Assembly: GCA_015680685.1 (NCBI GenBank)
Contig: MNCI01015910.1
Location: 518,939 to 580,938 of the forward strand
DNA length: 62,000 bases
Direction of reading: 5' to 3'
Source of the DNA: Gnetum montanum
Taxonomy: Eukaryota > Streptophyta > Gnetopsida > Gnetales > Gnetaceae
Within the stretch, counting starts at the first letter, position 1, and each line of letters begins with the position of its first letter. The notes beneath the pieces were generated by a model, which saw nothing but the letters and a program-made list of their open reading frames with translations, was not told the DNA's origin and made no database searches. The position numbers and the translations under genes were made by a program. This document shows, one piece after another, positions 35,700 through 46,849 of this stretch.

Positions 35700-38060
35700 A
35701 ATTTGGGACAACTTGATGTAGCTTTAGTGGTGCTCAATGATGGTGGCTCTTCCATCGGCTGCTTTCTCTTGTCATCAAGCTTCTAAAATTTATATCTATT
35801 TAGGAGCACCTAAAGTTTCTCCTCTTTCGTTCTAGGGTCACATACCATCTATGCTAATTGAGCAATGTGTGATGGAGTTGACACATCCCATCAACATGAT
35901 AGCTATGGGAACATTTTAATTGCCTTAACATACCATGCCACAAAATACCTTCTTTCCTCTTCAAATTCCCTAGCCTTGATACTTAATTAATGATAGTCAG
36001 AAATTATTTTGGGCAGGTTTTCTACAACATCTTTCTGCCCTTGGTACCTAGCCTTAACTACTTCTAATTCAAAGTTTGCCACATGTAGCTTCTATAGGAG
36101 ACCCTTCCTATCTACAAACTCCTTCTCATACAATTCATATGTGGGCTCTAATTTCTATTCAAGCATTTTTGGGCCTACCTACTATCAACATGGCTGGGTC
36201 AGCATGACAAAGGTTAGCTAACCCCATGTATTCTATCAAACCTTCTATTTGTAGGTCTTTATTTTTAATGTCCTCTTCATGGACATGGGCCATGCTATCT
36301 AAGATGGGCTTCCAATCTATATTTTATGCTAAAATGGATATGATTTGAGCCTTCGCCATTTAGATTTTCTTCTCATTGATTTGTTTGTACATGCCCACTT
36401 GTTTGAGCCTTTTATGCCTTTTTGCCTCATTTTCTACATGCTTATTTCAATAGTTGATATTTGTTAGATGGTGTGTACCTCCTCCATTAAGAGGGTTCTT
36501 TTATCTCATGTTAAGTGGCTCATGTCTTGGTTGATCCTCATCAGTTGTTCTCCTAACTGATGGATACTTTCTTTAAGGATGTTTTTCTGCTTCTCTATGT
36601 TGGTCAACCTAGCATTATTTGAAATAATTTTCATATGTCTATACTTTTGCTACTGAGTCATTCCAAATCACTTTATCCTTTTCTCCTTCATCTACTTGTT
36701 ATGCTATACTAGGAAATTGATTTGTTCTATTTTGACCTGCTCTAGATGATTAAGCATAACATATTGTGTTTGATCTCTACATTTGGCTCTCAAGGTCATG
36801 AGCTCTTCTTGTAATCTATGAATTTCATTTTCAGCATGCTCTGCCCTAGTTTCTACCATGATTAGCTTACCCTTGGTTGCTATTAGTTCTAATTACACTA
36901 CAATGACATCACTTGGGATGTTGAAAAGATTCTGCATGGACTGTCCCATTTTCAATAGTCTATCAAGCATCTCCTCATGTTCTATAGAATTCATTGAGGT
37001 GCTAGCTAACATTTGAGCATCTCTAGCTCTAGAAAGATCAGCTAGTGGCATAATAGGTATGTGCAATGATTCTTTTATATGATCCATGATCACTTCTATG
37101 ACTCCTATTGCATCCTAGTGCTACATAACAATAACAGTGGCTCCTTCTCTAGTTTCTAGCACCACATGGAACGATGTAGTGTTTCCAAGAATCTGTTGTG
37201 ACCATTGGTCCTCTCCTCCTGACTGTAATGAAATTTTTCCACTAGCAAAATTTTTGGAAACCATGGGTTGGATAGCACTGTTGATGAATTTATACAAGTT
37301 GGCCTCCTCATGTGTTCTCCAATTGATGGTCTTTGTAATTTGTTGCAAATGACTCATTGATGGCATATAGTCTTGTGACAGCAGTGGTCAAACTTGCTAT
37401 TACTATTACTCTTGCTACTATTATTGCTATTACTCTTATTGCTAACCACTAGGTATCGCTTGCTATTTTTGCATAGTAGTTTGAATGGTTTTTCAAGGTT
37501 TGTTTATTTTTCCACCTAGTCCTTCTTTGGTGGTGCCGACTTGAAGCATAGGAAGCATTCTACGCCTTCCTAGGAACATCATTGGTGTACCCTAAGATTC
37601 CAACACATTTTCATAGCTTTCTAATGAGGCAAGGAAATGCAAGTATCAACTTCCCTACTTTCTTTTCCTCAAACTATTATTTGATCTCAAGGAAATGGAG
37701 GTGTGTGATGATTACATTAAATTTCTCCATTAAAATTGCACTTCCTTTGGCCACATATGTTGATATTTTGTTCAATATTTTTGTGGAAAATAGGTGATAT
37801 GTATCAATTTTGAAGTAAATTCTTTCTTCAACAGTTAGGTCATTATAATCCTTGTTATCTTTGCCATATGCTATTTGCAACCATAGTTTTCTTGTATTCG
37901 TATCTGATCTAGTGGAAATATGTGCTACTTTTTTTCCTTCATTTGGCACATTAAGGGCTTTAGCTATCACATTTATAGAATAGGATACTAAGACTCCCTT
38001 GTCGTTAACTATTGCATCTTCCCCTTTTTTATGCCAGAATTAATACATCTCTCTTAAATA
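35700..38060 (-). pseudogene. Coiled-coil ORF, copy 2 (near full length)
   Basis: This is the best preserved of three copies, roughly 750 codons, read from about 38060 downwards. N-terminal part: 'YLREMY.FWHKKGEDAIV', then an open 97-codon block (37677-37970) with 'ALNVPNEGKK' and 'RIYFKIDTYH'. Middle: 37121-37366 and 36893-37093 are open, ending 'QNLFNIPSDV'. The 36880-35740 part is a long Glu/Lys/Gln-rich helix with heptad-like spacing ('HAENEIHRLQEELMTL'). 'PMEEPP' lies near the C-terminus, about 180 bp from the polypurine tract of LTR 34674-35549. Its position between the internal region and the 3' LTR is where Athila elements carry an extra ORF, but no membrane segment is visible. Function is unknown. 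Confidence 0.6.
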
Positions 38061-38289
38061 TCATTCATCATTGTTTGTGAGTGTAGGCCATAACGGTGAA
38101 ATTTGGAGCTGCATCTTTATTATTTCCAATGCAAATTCTAGGAATGAACCAAAGTTGAGCTCTATGATCATGATGGACATGATCATTTTCTCTTGGATGG
38201 ATTGGAGGCAATATGGTGATAGCTTGAGGTGTTGTCCATGTGTTGGTGCTTGTGGACCTTCTCTAAAACACCATCAAATTTGGGACATT

Positions 38290-39990
38290 AGGTCTCAACT
38301 ATGAATTTCTCTAAGTGTTAGCTCAAGGTAAATTTTTTCAAGTGTTGAGACTATGCTCCCCACTGCTGGGACTATGCTCTAGAGCATAGTCAGCATAGTT
38401 GGCACAAATAGTCTAGATTTGCAAGATTTTTCCAAGTGTCAACAATAGCTACAAAGTTTTCTAAGTGTTAGACTATGCTCTCACTATTGGGACTACGCTC
38501 TAGAGCATAGTCAACACAGCAATAGTTAAATTTGCAAATTTGCCTAAGTGTCAAGCTAGAAGCCACCAAGCTCGCTTGGAGTGGAAAAAATAGTTTGGCA
38601 AAATTTCTACTAGAAGCTATCAAGCATACTTGGCATAGAAAAAATAATTTGGCAAAATTTCTAACTACTGGACTATGCTCCTTAGTACGCTTTAGAGCAT
38701 AGTCAGTGTAGTTTGCATGAAGATACTAGTTTTACACAATTTTTTCTAACTGCTTGAACTATGCTCTCACTATTGGGACTACGCTCCAGAGTGTAGTTAG
38801 TGTAGTCAGTATTGAACCTCAATTTTGCAAAATTTGTCTAATTGTTGGGACTATGCTTTAGAGCATAGTTAGCGTAGTCTACCAATATTGCCTCTAGAAG
38901 CCTCTAGAATGAAGCATCGACCTTCGTTTTAGCTTTGACATATCTTCAAGGAGTAGGATTAGAAACTTGCACTTCTTTGGCATCCCCCATGTGCCCCAAA
39001 ATTGTACCTATGCTTAACACCACTTGAGAGAGTGGATAGCATAGTCCTAAAGCATAGTCTCCAAAACTGCACTGTTTTGCATTATTTTCAAGTACATTAT
39101 GCTCTATTCAACACTTACACATGTAGTTTGGGTAGCATAGTTATAGTTTGGCAGTCTCACAGGGTTCATTGAAGCACACCAGTAGAACACTACTTGCTTT
39201 AGTGGAAGCATAAACCCAACTATCCCTTTCCATGTGGCACATGATCCATAATTCATGGGAACCCTAACCCTATAAATACCTTAACACTCTACATTTTAGG
39301 ATTTGGGGCATTTGAAGCATTCAGTTGGCAAATTTGAACATTGGCATTCCATGCAATCTTTGCATTCGAGCACACTTGGCATTTTGGTAGACTCTGAACT
39401 AGCACTTGGCACCATTGCACACCATCTAGAATATTGTAGATCACTACAACCCATAAGACACCATGGAAGCCAACCTAGCAAACACAAATTTCATGGCAAA
39501 TGTTAGCCTTCGTAGCCCAGAAACTCTGAGACTGTGAATATGCTACCTACTGCACCTATTTGTGCACCATGTACCTCCTCATCTCTCTTGTAGTTAACTA
39601 CACTTTTCCCATTTGGGGTGGTGTTGCTTTCTCTCTTACTCACTTCCCATGCATTTTTTAGCATTTACTCTTGCATTCTAGCATTTTACTTGCATTTTTT
39701 GCTATTTTGTGCACATACTCATGCATTTGCATCTTCGTCTTCCACTAAAAACCTTAACTACGCTCATTAACATCGTGGATGCTACAAACATCATGCAAAC
39801 CCTTAGCATTCATGTTGGCGTAGCACTCCATAAGTCCTAGTTCAATTAACAAGACCATTTTGGGCACCTCATCTCCATTTCCAATAGGCCCTCACACAAA
39901 TGTGGGGTCAAAGCTATGCACCTATGAACCTCTTAGTGTACTATTCTAGGCTCCAATGTTTTCAGTTGCTACAATATTTAGGTGCTAGAA
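38290..39990 (+). mobile_element. LTR-like block B with 22-bp palindromes
   Basis: Collinear with block A (430-2610). Its upstream half carries repeated copies of a palindrome (38370-38870), then 'cctataaatacc' near 39269, then a T/C-rich tail with repeated 'gcattt' to about 39990. The organisation suggests an LTR of the same family as block A, but ends and target duplication were not found. Confidence 0.4.
38370..38391. repeat. Perfect 22-bp palindrome gactatgctctagagcatagtc
   Basis: The sequence equals its own reverse complement. Degenerate copies lie at 38491-38512 (one change), 38777-38798 and 38849-38870; an interrupted one starts at 38671. Half-sites 'gagcatagt' recur down to 40310. 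Confidence 0.9.
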
Positions 39991-41100
39991 GGAGGGCTAG
40001 TGCCATTTCCTTCTATAGTCTTCCTTGGTTGTTGCCTCGTGTGCTCTCTCCACCACCATTGCTAGCTCCAAGCTAGTGTAGGCCTCATACCCCTAGGGAC
40101 TTGCCATGATAGTAGCTAGATCTCAAGCCAATGTAGGAGTTGTTTGTAAACCATTGGTGTAGATTGGACCCCATTGTTGATTCCCTTGGAACCTTGCTTG
40201 ACAACATTAGAGCATATATCCAACACTTAGCTGAATTCTAGGTGCTTAGGAGAGTATAGCTAGTTTTCAATGTAGAGAGCATAGTTGGCTCTAGCATAGT
40301 GAGCATAGTCCTAGAGTTAGCCATCTTTTCAGCAGTTTACACTTAGTCATTTTTTCTACTTTTTTTATACTTAGCCATTTTCTTCAGCAGTTTTATACTT
40401 AGCCATTTTTTCTGTGTTTTCACACTTAGTTTTTTTTCTAGTTAGCAGAGTTAGCTTTTGTTATACCTTTCACAAATAGCAACTTTTGCATTTTTCCTTC
40501 TGCATTATGAACATTAAGTAGCCTTCAACCTCTACTTCAAGCATGGTTAATGTCTAGCCCATTGAGCAAGAAATCCAAATTGATCATCCTACTAGTCTTG
40601 TCATGTAGAACAGAGGCAATCCTTCAAGTTGCACAATGTACCTCCTGAGTATATGGTGCTGAACAAGGAGTAGTACAACTTCGTATGGGCAAAGCTCTAG
40701 GCAAGAATATACGTAGATCGATAATAAATGAAGGCTAAATTAAGTTACAAGTTCATACACCAAAATGGGAAACATTCTTTTCGTTGTGAACTTCATTTCA
40801 CTCAAAAAGCCCTACTAGTGGATGCTCAATAGTCTCATCCAAAACATTGCCTGTGAGGTAGGGACAAACTATGAAGAGTCCCTGTAGAAGGAGTAGGATG
40901 AGTTTAAATCTTGATCTAAGCATGAAGACTCTTTCCACATCTCAGTCTAGCAGACAACCTCTACTTTTGTGCCTCCACAGTCCCATCCATCTATCTTCTT
41001 AGAGACAATGATATCCTTGGTGTCATCTCCCAAGTCCATGCCTGTGGTGGTGAATCACCAAACACAACACACATGCCTATGGAAACATGTGGAGGCAATT
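39991..41100. other. Gene-free stretch
   Basis: No motif is recognised apart from a tandem repeat at 40315-40435 and further 'agcatagt' half-sites near 40255-40310. Part of 40560-41000 may be decayed retroelement coding sequence, but no domain could be named. Confidence 0.3.
40315..40435. repeat. Four-copy tandem repeat of about 30-36 bp
   Basis: Copies share 'acttag(c/t)cattttttct' followed by 'agcagtttt' or similar; diverged. Confidence 0.5.
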
Positions 41101-41109
41101 GAAACATGA

Positions 41110-41508
41110 AAATTAGTTTTAAGTAGTGGTTTTGTTTTAGAGTTGGAAAAGACATTTTATATTCCATGTTTTTTGAGGAATTTAATTTCTATTTCAAGGC
41201 TTGTATCAATGGGATTTTCCTTTAATTTTTTAGATAATATATTTAGTTATTGTTATTGATTTGAACTTATTGGAAATGGTACATTGAAAGATGGTCTTTT
41301 CAAACTTAGTTTACAAAATGAAACTTCTTATACTTCTATGCATGTTCATGATAGTGTTGGCATTAAGAGATGTGTTATGAATAAAGAATCCTCTATGTTA
41401 TGGCATTGTAGATTAGTACATATCTCTATTGAAAGAATAAAGAGATTAGTTAATCATGGAGTACATGGTACTCTAGATTTTACTAACTTTGACACTTGTG
41501 TGCGGTAA
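41110..41508 (+). pseudogene. Copia GAG-pre-integrase fragment
   Basis: The open frame 41284-41508 reads 'KDGLFKLSL' then 'SSMLWHCRLVHISIERIKRL' and 'TLDF..FDTC', the pre-integrase region of Ty1/Copia polyproteins (canonical LWH.RLGHI). Upstream, 41150-41280 reads as the preceding protease-side stretch, with 'LRNLISISRL' and 'GNGT'. It breaks off before the integrase core. It is the only Copia coding trace in the window. Confidence 0.75.
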
Positions 41509-41559
41509 GCTGAGAATGGATGCTCATCACCCATAGGCTAGTTTAGATTTTATATTTTT

Positions 41560-41828
41560 GTTGTAAATTATATTAAATAATTTATTTCTCTATTATCATT
41601 TAGAGTTGCATAGGGCCAGAATAACATCAACGATCATATGCCTCACTTTGGACTAAACCATGCATGAGAAAGCTACCAATAGTCCAAGTGGGAAGACAAC
41701 GAACTACGATCTAGGCATAATGATCTAGATGTCACAACTAGTCCTCTACATAGAATTTGATTGGATCATGCATGAATTCTTGAGATTCATATATTTGGGT
41801 GTAGGGGGTGCTCGCTACTCATCAGAGA
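41560..41828 (+). mobile_element. 3' end of a Gypsy-type LTR (fragment)
   Basis: It carries the shared terminal module: 'catatgcctcactttggac', 'gtgggaagacaacgaac', 'gattggatcatgcatgaat', then 'gtgtagggggtgctcgctac' and TCATCA. It is joined directly to the truncated Copia fragment. Its 5' portion is missing. Confidence 0.5.
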
Positions 41829-42288
41829 ACAAGCAGACACTAGAAGATATCAAACTCACTGTAGTGTTACAGTTTTTGGGTCCCTATCACAAACACTCAA
41901 AGTTTGCATACACCATCATTGTTGAGCATTAGTGTGATAGAAGAATCCAAAACACATTCATGTAGTCCAAACAAGAGCATCAATGATTGGCAGTTAGTTT
42001 TTGGTTTATTTCCACAATTCGGTGATTTTGTGCAATTCGGTTAGATGCATGTTTTGATTAATGGCTTATAACAAAATTTTCTTAAATTACAATTTACTTT
42101 TATTTCTCATTTAAAATATTAAGAAATGACATAATGCTTCAACTTTAAATCTCAAAAAATTAGCTTCCAAAGGAAATTTTGGTTTTCACCTTGAATTTAT
42201 CCACTAAGAACTAGTTTTGAAGTTTTTCAATTTTTTCAATGATTCTTATCAATAAGCTCTACACCACACATCTATATAGCATTTTTTC
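41829..42288. other. Spacer before element B
   Basis: AT-rich, no coding or structural feature recognised. It ends at the 5-bp target duplication of element B. Confidence 0.4.
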
Positions 42289-42293
42289 ACAAA
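42289..42293. repeat. Target-site duplication ACAAA (left)
   Basis: Identical to 52931-52935 and directly abutting the TG of the 5' LTR. Confidence 0.88.
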
Positions 42294-43358
42294 TGATGAG
42301 AGTGGTTACTCTAGTAGTTATTCTAATTATTAGAGTGGTTCCTCTAGCGATTACTTTAGTAGTTACTCTAATGATTAGAGTGGTTACTCTAGCGGTTGCT
42401 CCAGCAGTTACGCTAATTATTAGAGTGGTTACTCTAGTGGTTATTCTAATTATTAGAGTGGTTACTCTAGTAGTTATTCTAATTATTAGAGTGGTTCCTC
42501 TAGTGGTTACTTTAGTAGTTATTCTCATTATTAGAGTGGTTACTCTAATTATTAGAGTGGTTACTCTAATTATTAGAGTAGTTACTCCCAAGCCTATAAA
42601 TATAATGCCTAGGTGCACAATTGGAGGAAGTCTTTCAGTAGTCAAGTAGCGAAACTCTTGTAGTCTATTTGAAAGTTAGAGTATTTTCCAAGTGCCTGCA
42701 GCAGGAGGTCTAAGTGTGGATGAATATTTATTCAAGCATTGTGTACCTAAGTACACCTTGTGTATAGCAATAAAGACAAGCTCTTTGATTCATCCTTGCA
42801 ACACTTGAGATTTGTTTTCTTACACATTTCTTTTATTTTACTTTCTTATGCATTTATTTTATTTTATTTTATGCACTTTACATTTTTGTTATTAGCACAA
42901 AAATTCATTTTGATCAATGAAGAAAATTATTAAACTACACAAGCACGACCACTTTGAGGATGCATGTAATGCTTGGTAACCCAGTAATGATTTGTGTTTG
43001 GTAATCCCAGCAATGTTGCACTAGTTCAGGATGTGTACAATAAGTGGGAACAAATGCTTGTGTTAGGATTAGTTAGAACTTAGTTAATGAGTAGTTAAGT
43101 TAAATTAGTCACCTAGTTATCTCTCACTTTTCCTACTAGTGCAGGACATAGAAACATAAAAGTTATAAAAATCATATGCCTCAAGCTTACTTAACCATAC
43201 AATCATGACATACAGGTAAGCTTGGGAAAATAACAATTAATCAACCCATCCTTGTTCTACAAGGGTGCATAAGCACTTAGTCCTTGGAATCTGTCCAGAT
43301 CATGTGTAAAATGCTCGTATTTATATGGTTGAGCGTAAAGGTACCTCGCCGCTTATCA
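42294..43358 (+). repeat. 5' LTR of element B
   Basis: Starts TGATGAGAG and ends TTATCA. U3 opens with a minisatellite (42297-42586), then a TATA box tataaata at 42595-42602. The 3' end has the shared terminal module (43170-43358). Confidence 0.88.
42297..42586. repeat. U3 minisatellite of element B, 5' copy
   Basis: Variants of 'attattagagtggttactct' plus spacer alternate, producing near-palindromes such as actctaattattagagt. The same array occurs in the 3' LTR (51917-52155), with different copy number. Confidence 0.85.
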
Positions 43359-43359
43359 T

Positions 43360-43377
43360 TGGAGCCGTTGCCGGGGA
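43360..43377 (+). other. Primer-binding site (tRNA-Asp) of element B
   Basis: 'tggagccgttgccgggga' differs at one base from the complement of the plant tRNA-Asp(GTC) 3' end and starts 2 bp after the LTR. Confidence 0.87.
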
Positions 43378-43495
43378 CTTAGTTGTTTGTGCACTAATTA
43401 GAACATAGAAAAATCATTTACATCATTATAATGAACCCTTAGGGTTGATTGAGAAAATAATAAACAAGAATACATTACACACTGAATAGAAAAGT

Positions 43496-45400
43496 ATGTC
43501 TTCTTCTTCGTACAAAAGCACCTCACCTCCCAGGTCTGAGACGAGAAACAATCGGTGGCACAATACACATGACGTTGATCGGCTAGTCCCTCAACAAGTT
43601 CGAGTGGTATATATTCATCCTGATGAGTATATACCAGACTTCACTTTTATCCTCCATCAAGATGGACAACTACGATGGCGAGACTTAGAAGGTAACATAG
43701 TGTTACCTCCTGATTGTTCAGTTCCAAGCATGCTTCTTTGTGCTCTCACACGAATTGGCATGTCACACTTACACGTAGAATACGTTGTGCAAGACCATGA
43801 CTCGAGAGAATACCATCCCACAGAGGTACAATGTTAAAGGGACTTACAATAGAAGAGACATCATAAGTGTTTGAAGAGTAAGTGGTCCCAGGATGTCCCA
43901 CATGTCCTAAGCGAAAATGAGGATGGTGAACCTACTTCAAGTAGCCACCCACACAACGATGTTCCTACCCTTGACTTTATCCAAGGGGTTGTGTATTAGA
44001 ATCTTCATTTCACTATTCATAACCCAGGTTCTAATACCCACGGGCATAAAGGATCCGAAAAAGGGATATGAACTCATGATAAAGGTGGACATTCTGATTG
44101 CAATCGCGATCGGGGTCAGGACTGCAGGAGAGAAGGTAGCAGACACTATCATGGTGATGGTTCTCCTTCTTCTTCACCTTCATCATCTCCTTCACCCCTC
44201 CTTCAATATCCAGATGCATTCATAAAGAAAAAGACCATGGGGATAAAGGTAGGCAAAGTGGAAGTCATAGAAGAAGGGAGAGTAGGGAACAACATAGGCA
44301 TCATAGATGCCATGAATGAGACAATCACGATGAACCCATACTCACTACTTGAAGTATGTTGGACATAAATGAGGCTGTTAGAATTCCAACAAGGCACCAG
44401 AAAGATAGTAGGATTAAGAGATTAGAGATGAACAATATCCTATGATTTGAAGGGGGATACAACGCTGATCCTTAGAATCACTTACAAGAATTCCATGATG
44501 CATGTGCCTTACAAAATATAGAGAACGAATGGAAAAAACTTAAGTTGTTTCCATGGAAACTAGTTAAAGAAGTGGAAAGCTAGTACTCGTCTTTAGAACT
44601 GAAATCCGTTTGTAGGTGGAGTACTATGTTAGAACTATTTAATGACAAGTACCAAACATACTCTCGAGTGTCTAACCTGCAAAAGAAAATCCAAGGCTAG
44701 AAACAAGGAGGACATGAATGCTTGGATGCTGCCATGGCCTCATATTATGCACTATTACACTATTTTCTTGGTCATGGTTATTCACAAAGGGATCAATTGT
44801 GCCATCTTGTGGATGGGCTTAGGCATGAAATGAGAGGAATCCTTGGGACATATGCCCAAGGAAGACTATCCGAGCTTAGGTACCATCAAATTCAAAGACT
44901 ACTGGAGCAAGTTGCTAAGGAAGAAGATGAGCTATGGAAGAGAGAAAGTGTGAAAGAGTATAATCGAGATCCTTCCCTCTAGAAGAGGGGAGTAAGATTT
45001 TGTGAGGATGAAGAAGAGTCATCACTCGAAGAGATGATGAATAGGAAAACTTTGCCTATCCAAAAGTTGACATCAAAAGTATCAACAAAGGTAGATCAAA
45101 TGTAGGATTCCCTAGATAATAGATTTCAATCTCTTCTTAAAATAGTAGAGGAGTTTAGAGAGCAAGGTAGTGATCGCGAAAAAAGGAAAAAGAAAGAAGC
45201 TGAACATGCACGTAGCAAGGGTAAGGGCAAAGTTGCCATCATTGAAGAGGTTGTGGAGTTGAAAATAGACAATGATAGTGGATATGAAATATGTTAATAT
45301 GACCATCCTAAGGGATGTTACCCTATAATCTCATATCTGCAAGAGTCTGGGGTGTATGCACTCAACCCATGATTGAACAAATGGCAAGCACCCCGAAGGT
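43496..45400 (+). pseudogene. Gag of element B
   Basis: The ATG at 43496 opens 113 intact codons with 'DEYIPDFTFI', 'GQLRWRDLEGNI.LPP', matching element A. A frameshift follows. The gag core resumes around 44500-44990 with 'LFNDKYQTYSRV', 'ASYYALLHYFLGHGYSQRDQ' and 'LVDGLRHEMRG'. A basic linker and a 'YDHPKGC' remnant of the knuckle follow near 45300, with its leading Cys lost and Gln changed to a stop. A Pro/Gln/Tyr-rich stretch runs on towards the protease. Confidence 0.8.
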
Positions 45401-46600
45401 TACCTTACCCTCAAGGTAACCCAAGACAGTTCCACCAACCCTTAACATATTATCCAAGTGGAACGCCGCCATAACCGATTGAGCAATATCAATAGTTGTA
45501 GCACCCACAATCATGGGGAATGCCACCACCAAGGCAACAATATCCTTACAGGAAACTTAACTCGTATGAATATTACGTGCAGTAGCCAATCTCCCCATGT
45601 GACTCTACTGAGCACATCACTCCTCAACCTCACTACCAAGCCCATGAGTATTATGGGACTCCCTCTTCTAGGGGTGATATTCTGCAAGCATATCATCCTT
45701 CTCATCCGGCCGCATCTCTTACACCAATAGCTCCACTACCACATGCTCCGGCTATGCAGGGTGAAATCCCTACCCAGTCGCAACAACGTAATGCCACAAG
45801 GGCTGTTAACTCTCAACCTACTGTTGGTTCCAACAACCACATGAAGAAAAGACCTTTCTTTAGAACCAATAGACCAACTATGCCCCTGCAATCACAAATG
45901 GCTGATTCCTTATACGCCTCAGTATTAATGAAAACTTTTGAGCCTCCTTCAACTCAACCACCACATTCAATGCATACGGTCATGCTAACACACGCCGTCA
46001 CCGATTGGATCAAAGCTAGCCACCTTCCTAGGAAATTCTCTGATCCTGGGAGTCTTCTAATATACTTACAAATTTTTGGAAATGCACCATGCAAGGCTCT
46101 TTTGGATTTAGGTTTCGATGCTAACTTGATTTCTCAAGAAATGTACAAGGCCTAGAACTTGCCTCCATTGAAAAAGAGCAACATCCATCTAGAGTTGGCT
46201 GACCAGTCCATCACTGTTCCATTGGGACTAGTGGAAGATATTGTTACGACTATTTGTAGGTGGCCGTACCCATATGACATGCTAGTGATTTAGGTGAATA
46301 ATGGTAAGGGGGACTTCCCAATCATAATGGGAAGAGCATGGCTAAGCACCATTGATGCACACTTAGGAATCCATAATCTTTCCCTAGAAATATCAAAGGA
46401 AAATACATTCGAAAAGATCGAGAAGAAGAAAGTTCCATGCATCGCATACAGTGACACAAGGTGTAATTGCATGGAGAGGTCATGGTTTATGCAAAGTTTG
46501 ACATTACCTGCATGTAATCAGTGTGCACAAGTGATCAACATACAAAGATGCCTGTATGTAATAGCACACAATAGGAAGGCACCTAGTGGTTGATAGCTGA
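45401..46600 (+). pseudogene. Proline-rich linker and protease region of element B
   Basis: 45720-46155 is open (133 codons from 45754). Its end reads 'ALLDLGFDANLISQEMYKA', an aspartic protease of the DLGA type. 'FPIIMGRAWLSTIDAHLG' follows at 46315-46370, shared with element A. Stops interrupt between the two. Confidence 0.75.
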
Positions 46601-46849
46601 TCAAGAAAGTAGTTCACTCATATGCATGGAACCAACTGAGAGTTTGACTTGTGCTTACATCGATAACATAGATGCATTAGAGCAAGTCCACCACCAACTT
46701 CCAAGTCTTAACCTTGAAAATGTCAACTGGGGGAAGTTGGAAATCCCTAAGAAATTTAAGTAGGAGCCCCTCTAGCTAAAACCATTACCCATCTGTACAC
46801 ATTCCTTAAAAATGAAAAACCGGTAATTATCAATGCTAAGATTGCTTCT

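Noticed and set aside
42297-42586. CRISPR-like array of short regular repeats
   Set aside because: There are no unique spacers of constant length, and the array lies inside a plant LTR and recurs in the partner LTR.
42239-42649. Long open frames on both strands rich in Val, Thr and Ile (42239-42649 plus, 42259-42645 minus; same at 51844-52216)
   Set aside because: They arise because the LTR minisatellite lacks stops in several frames; they lie in U3 upstream of the TATA box and have no conserved protein features.
43917-44225. 102-codon frame between gag segments of element B
   Set aside because: It lies in a frame other than gag, and the minus strand has equivalent open frames; it is a by-product of frameshifted gag linker sequence.
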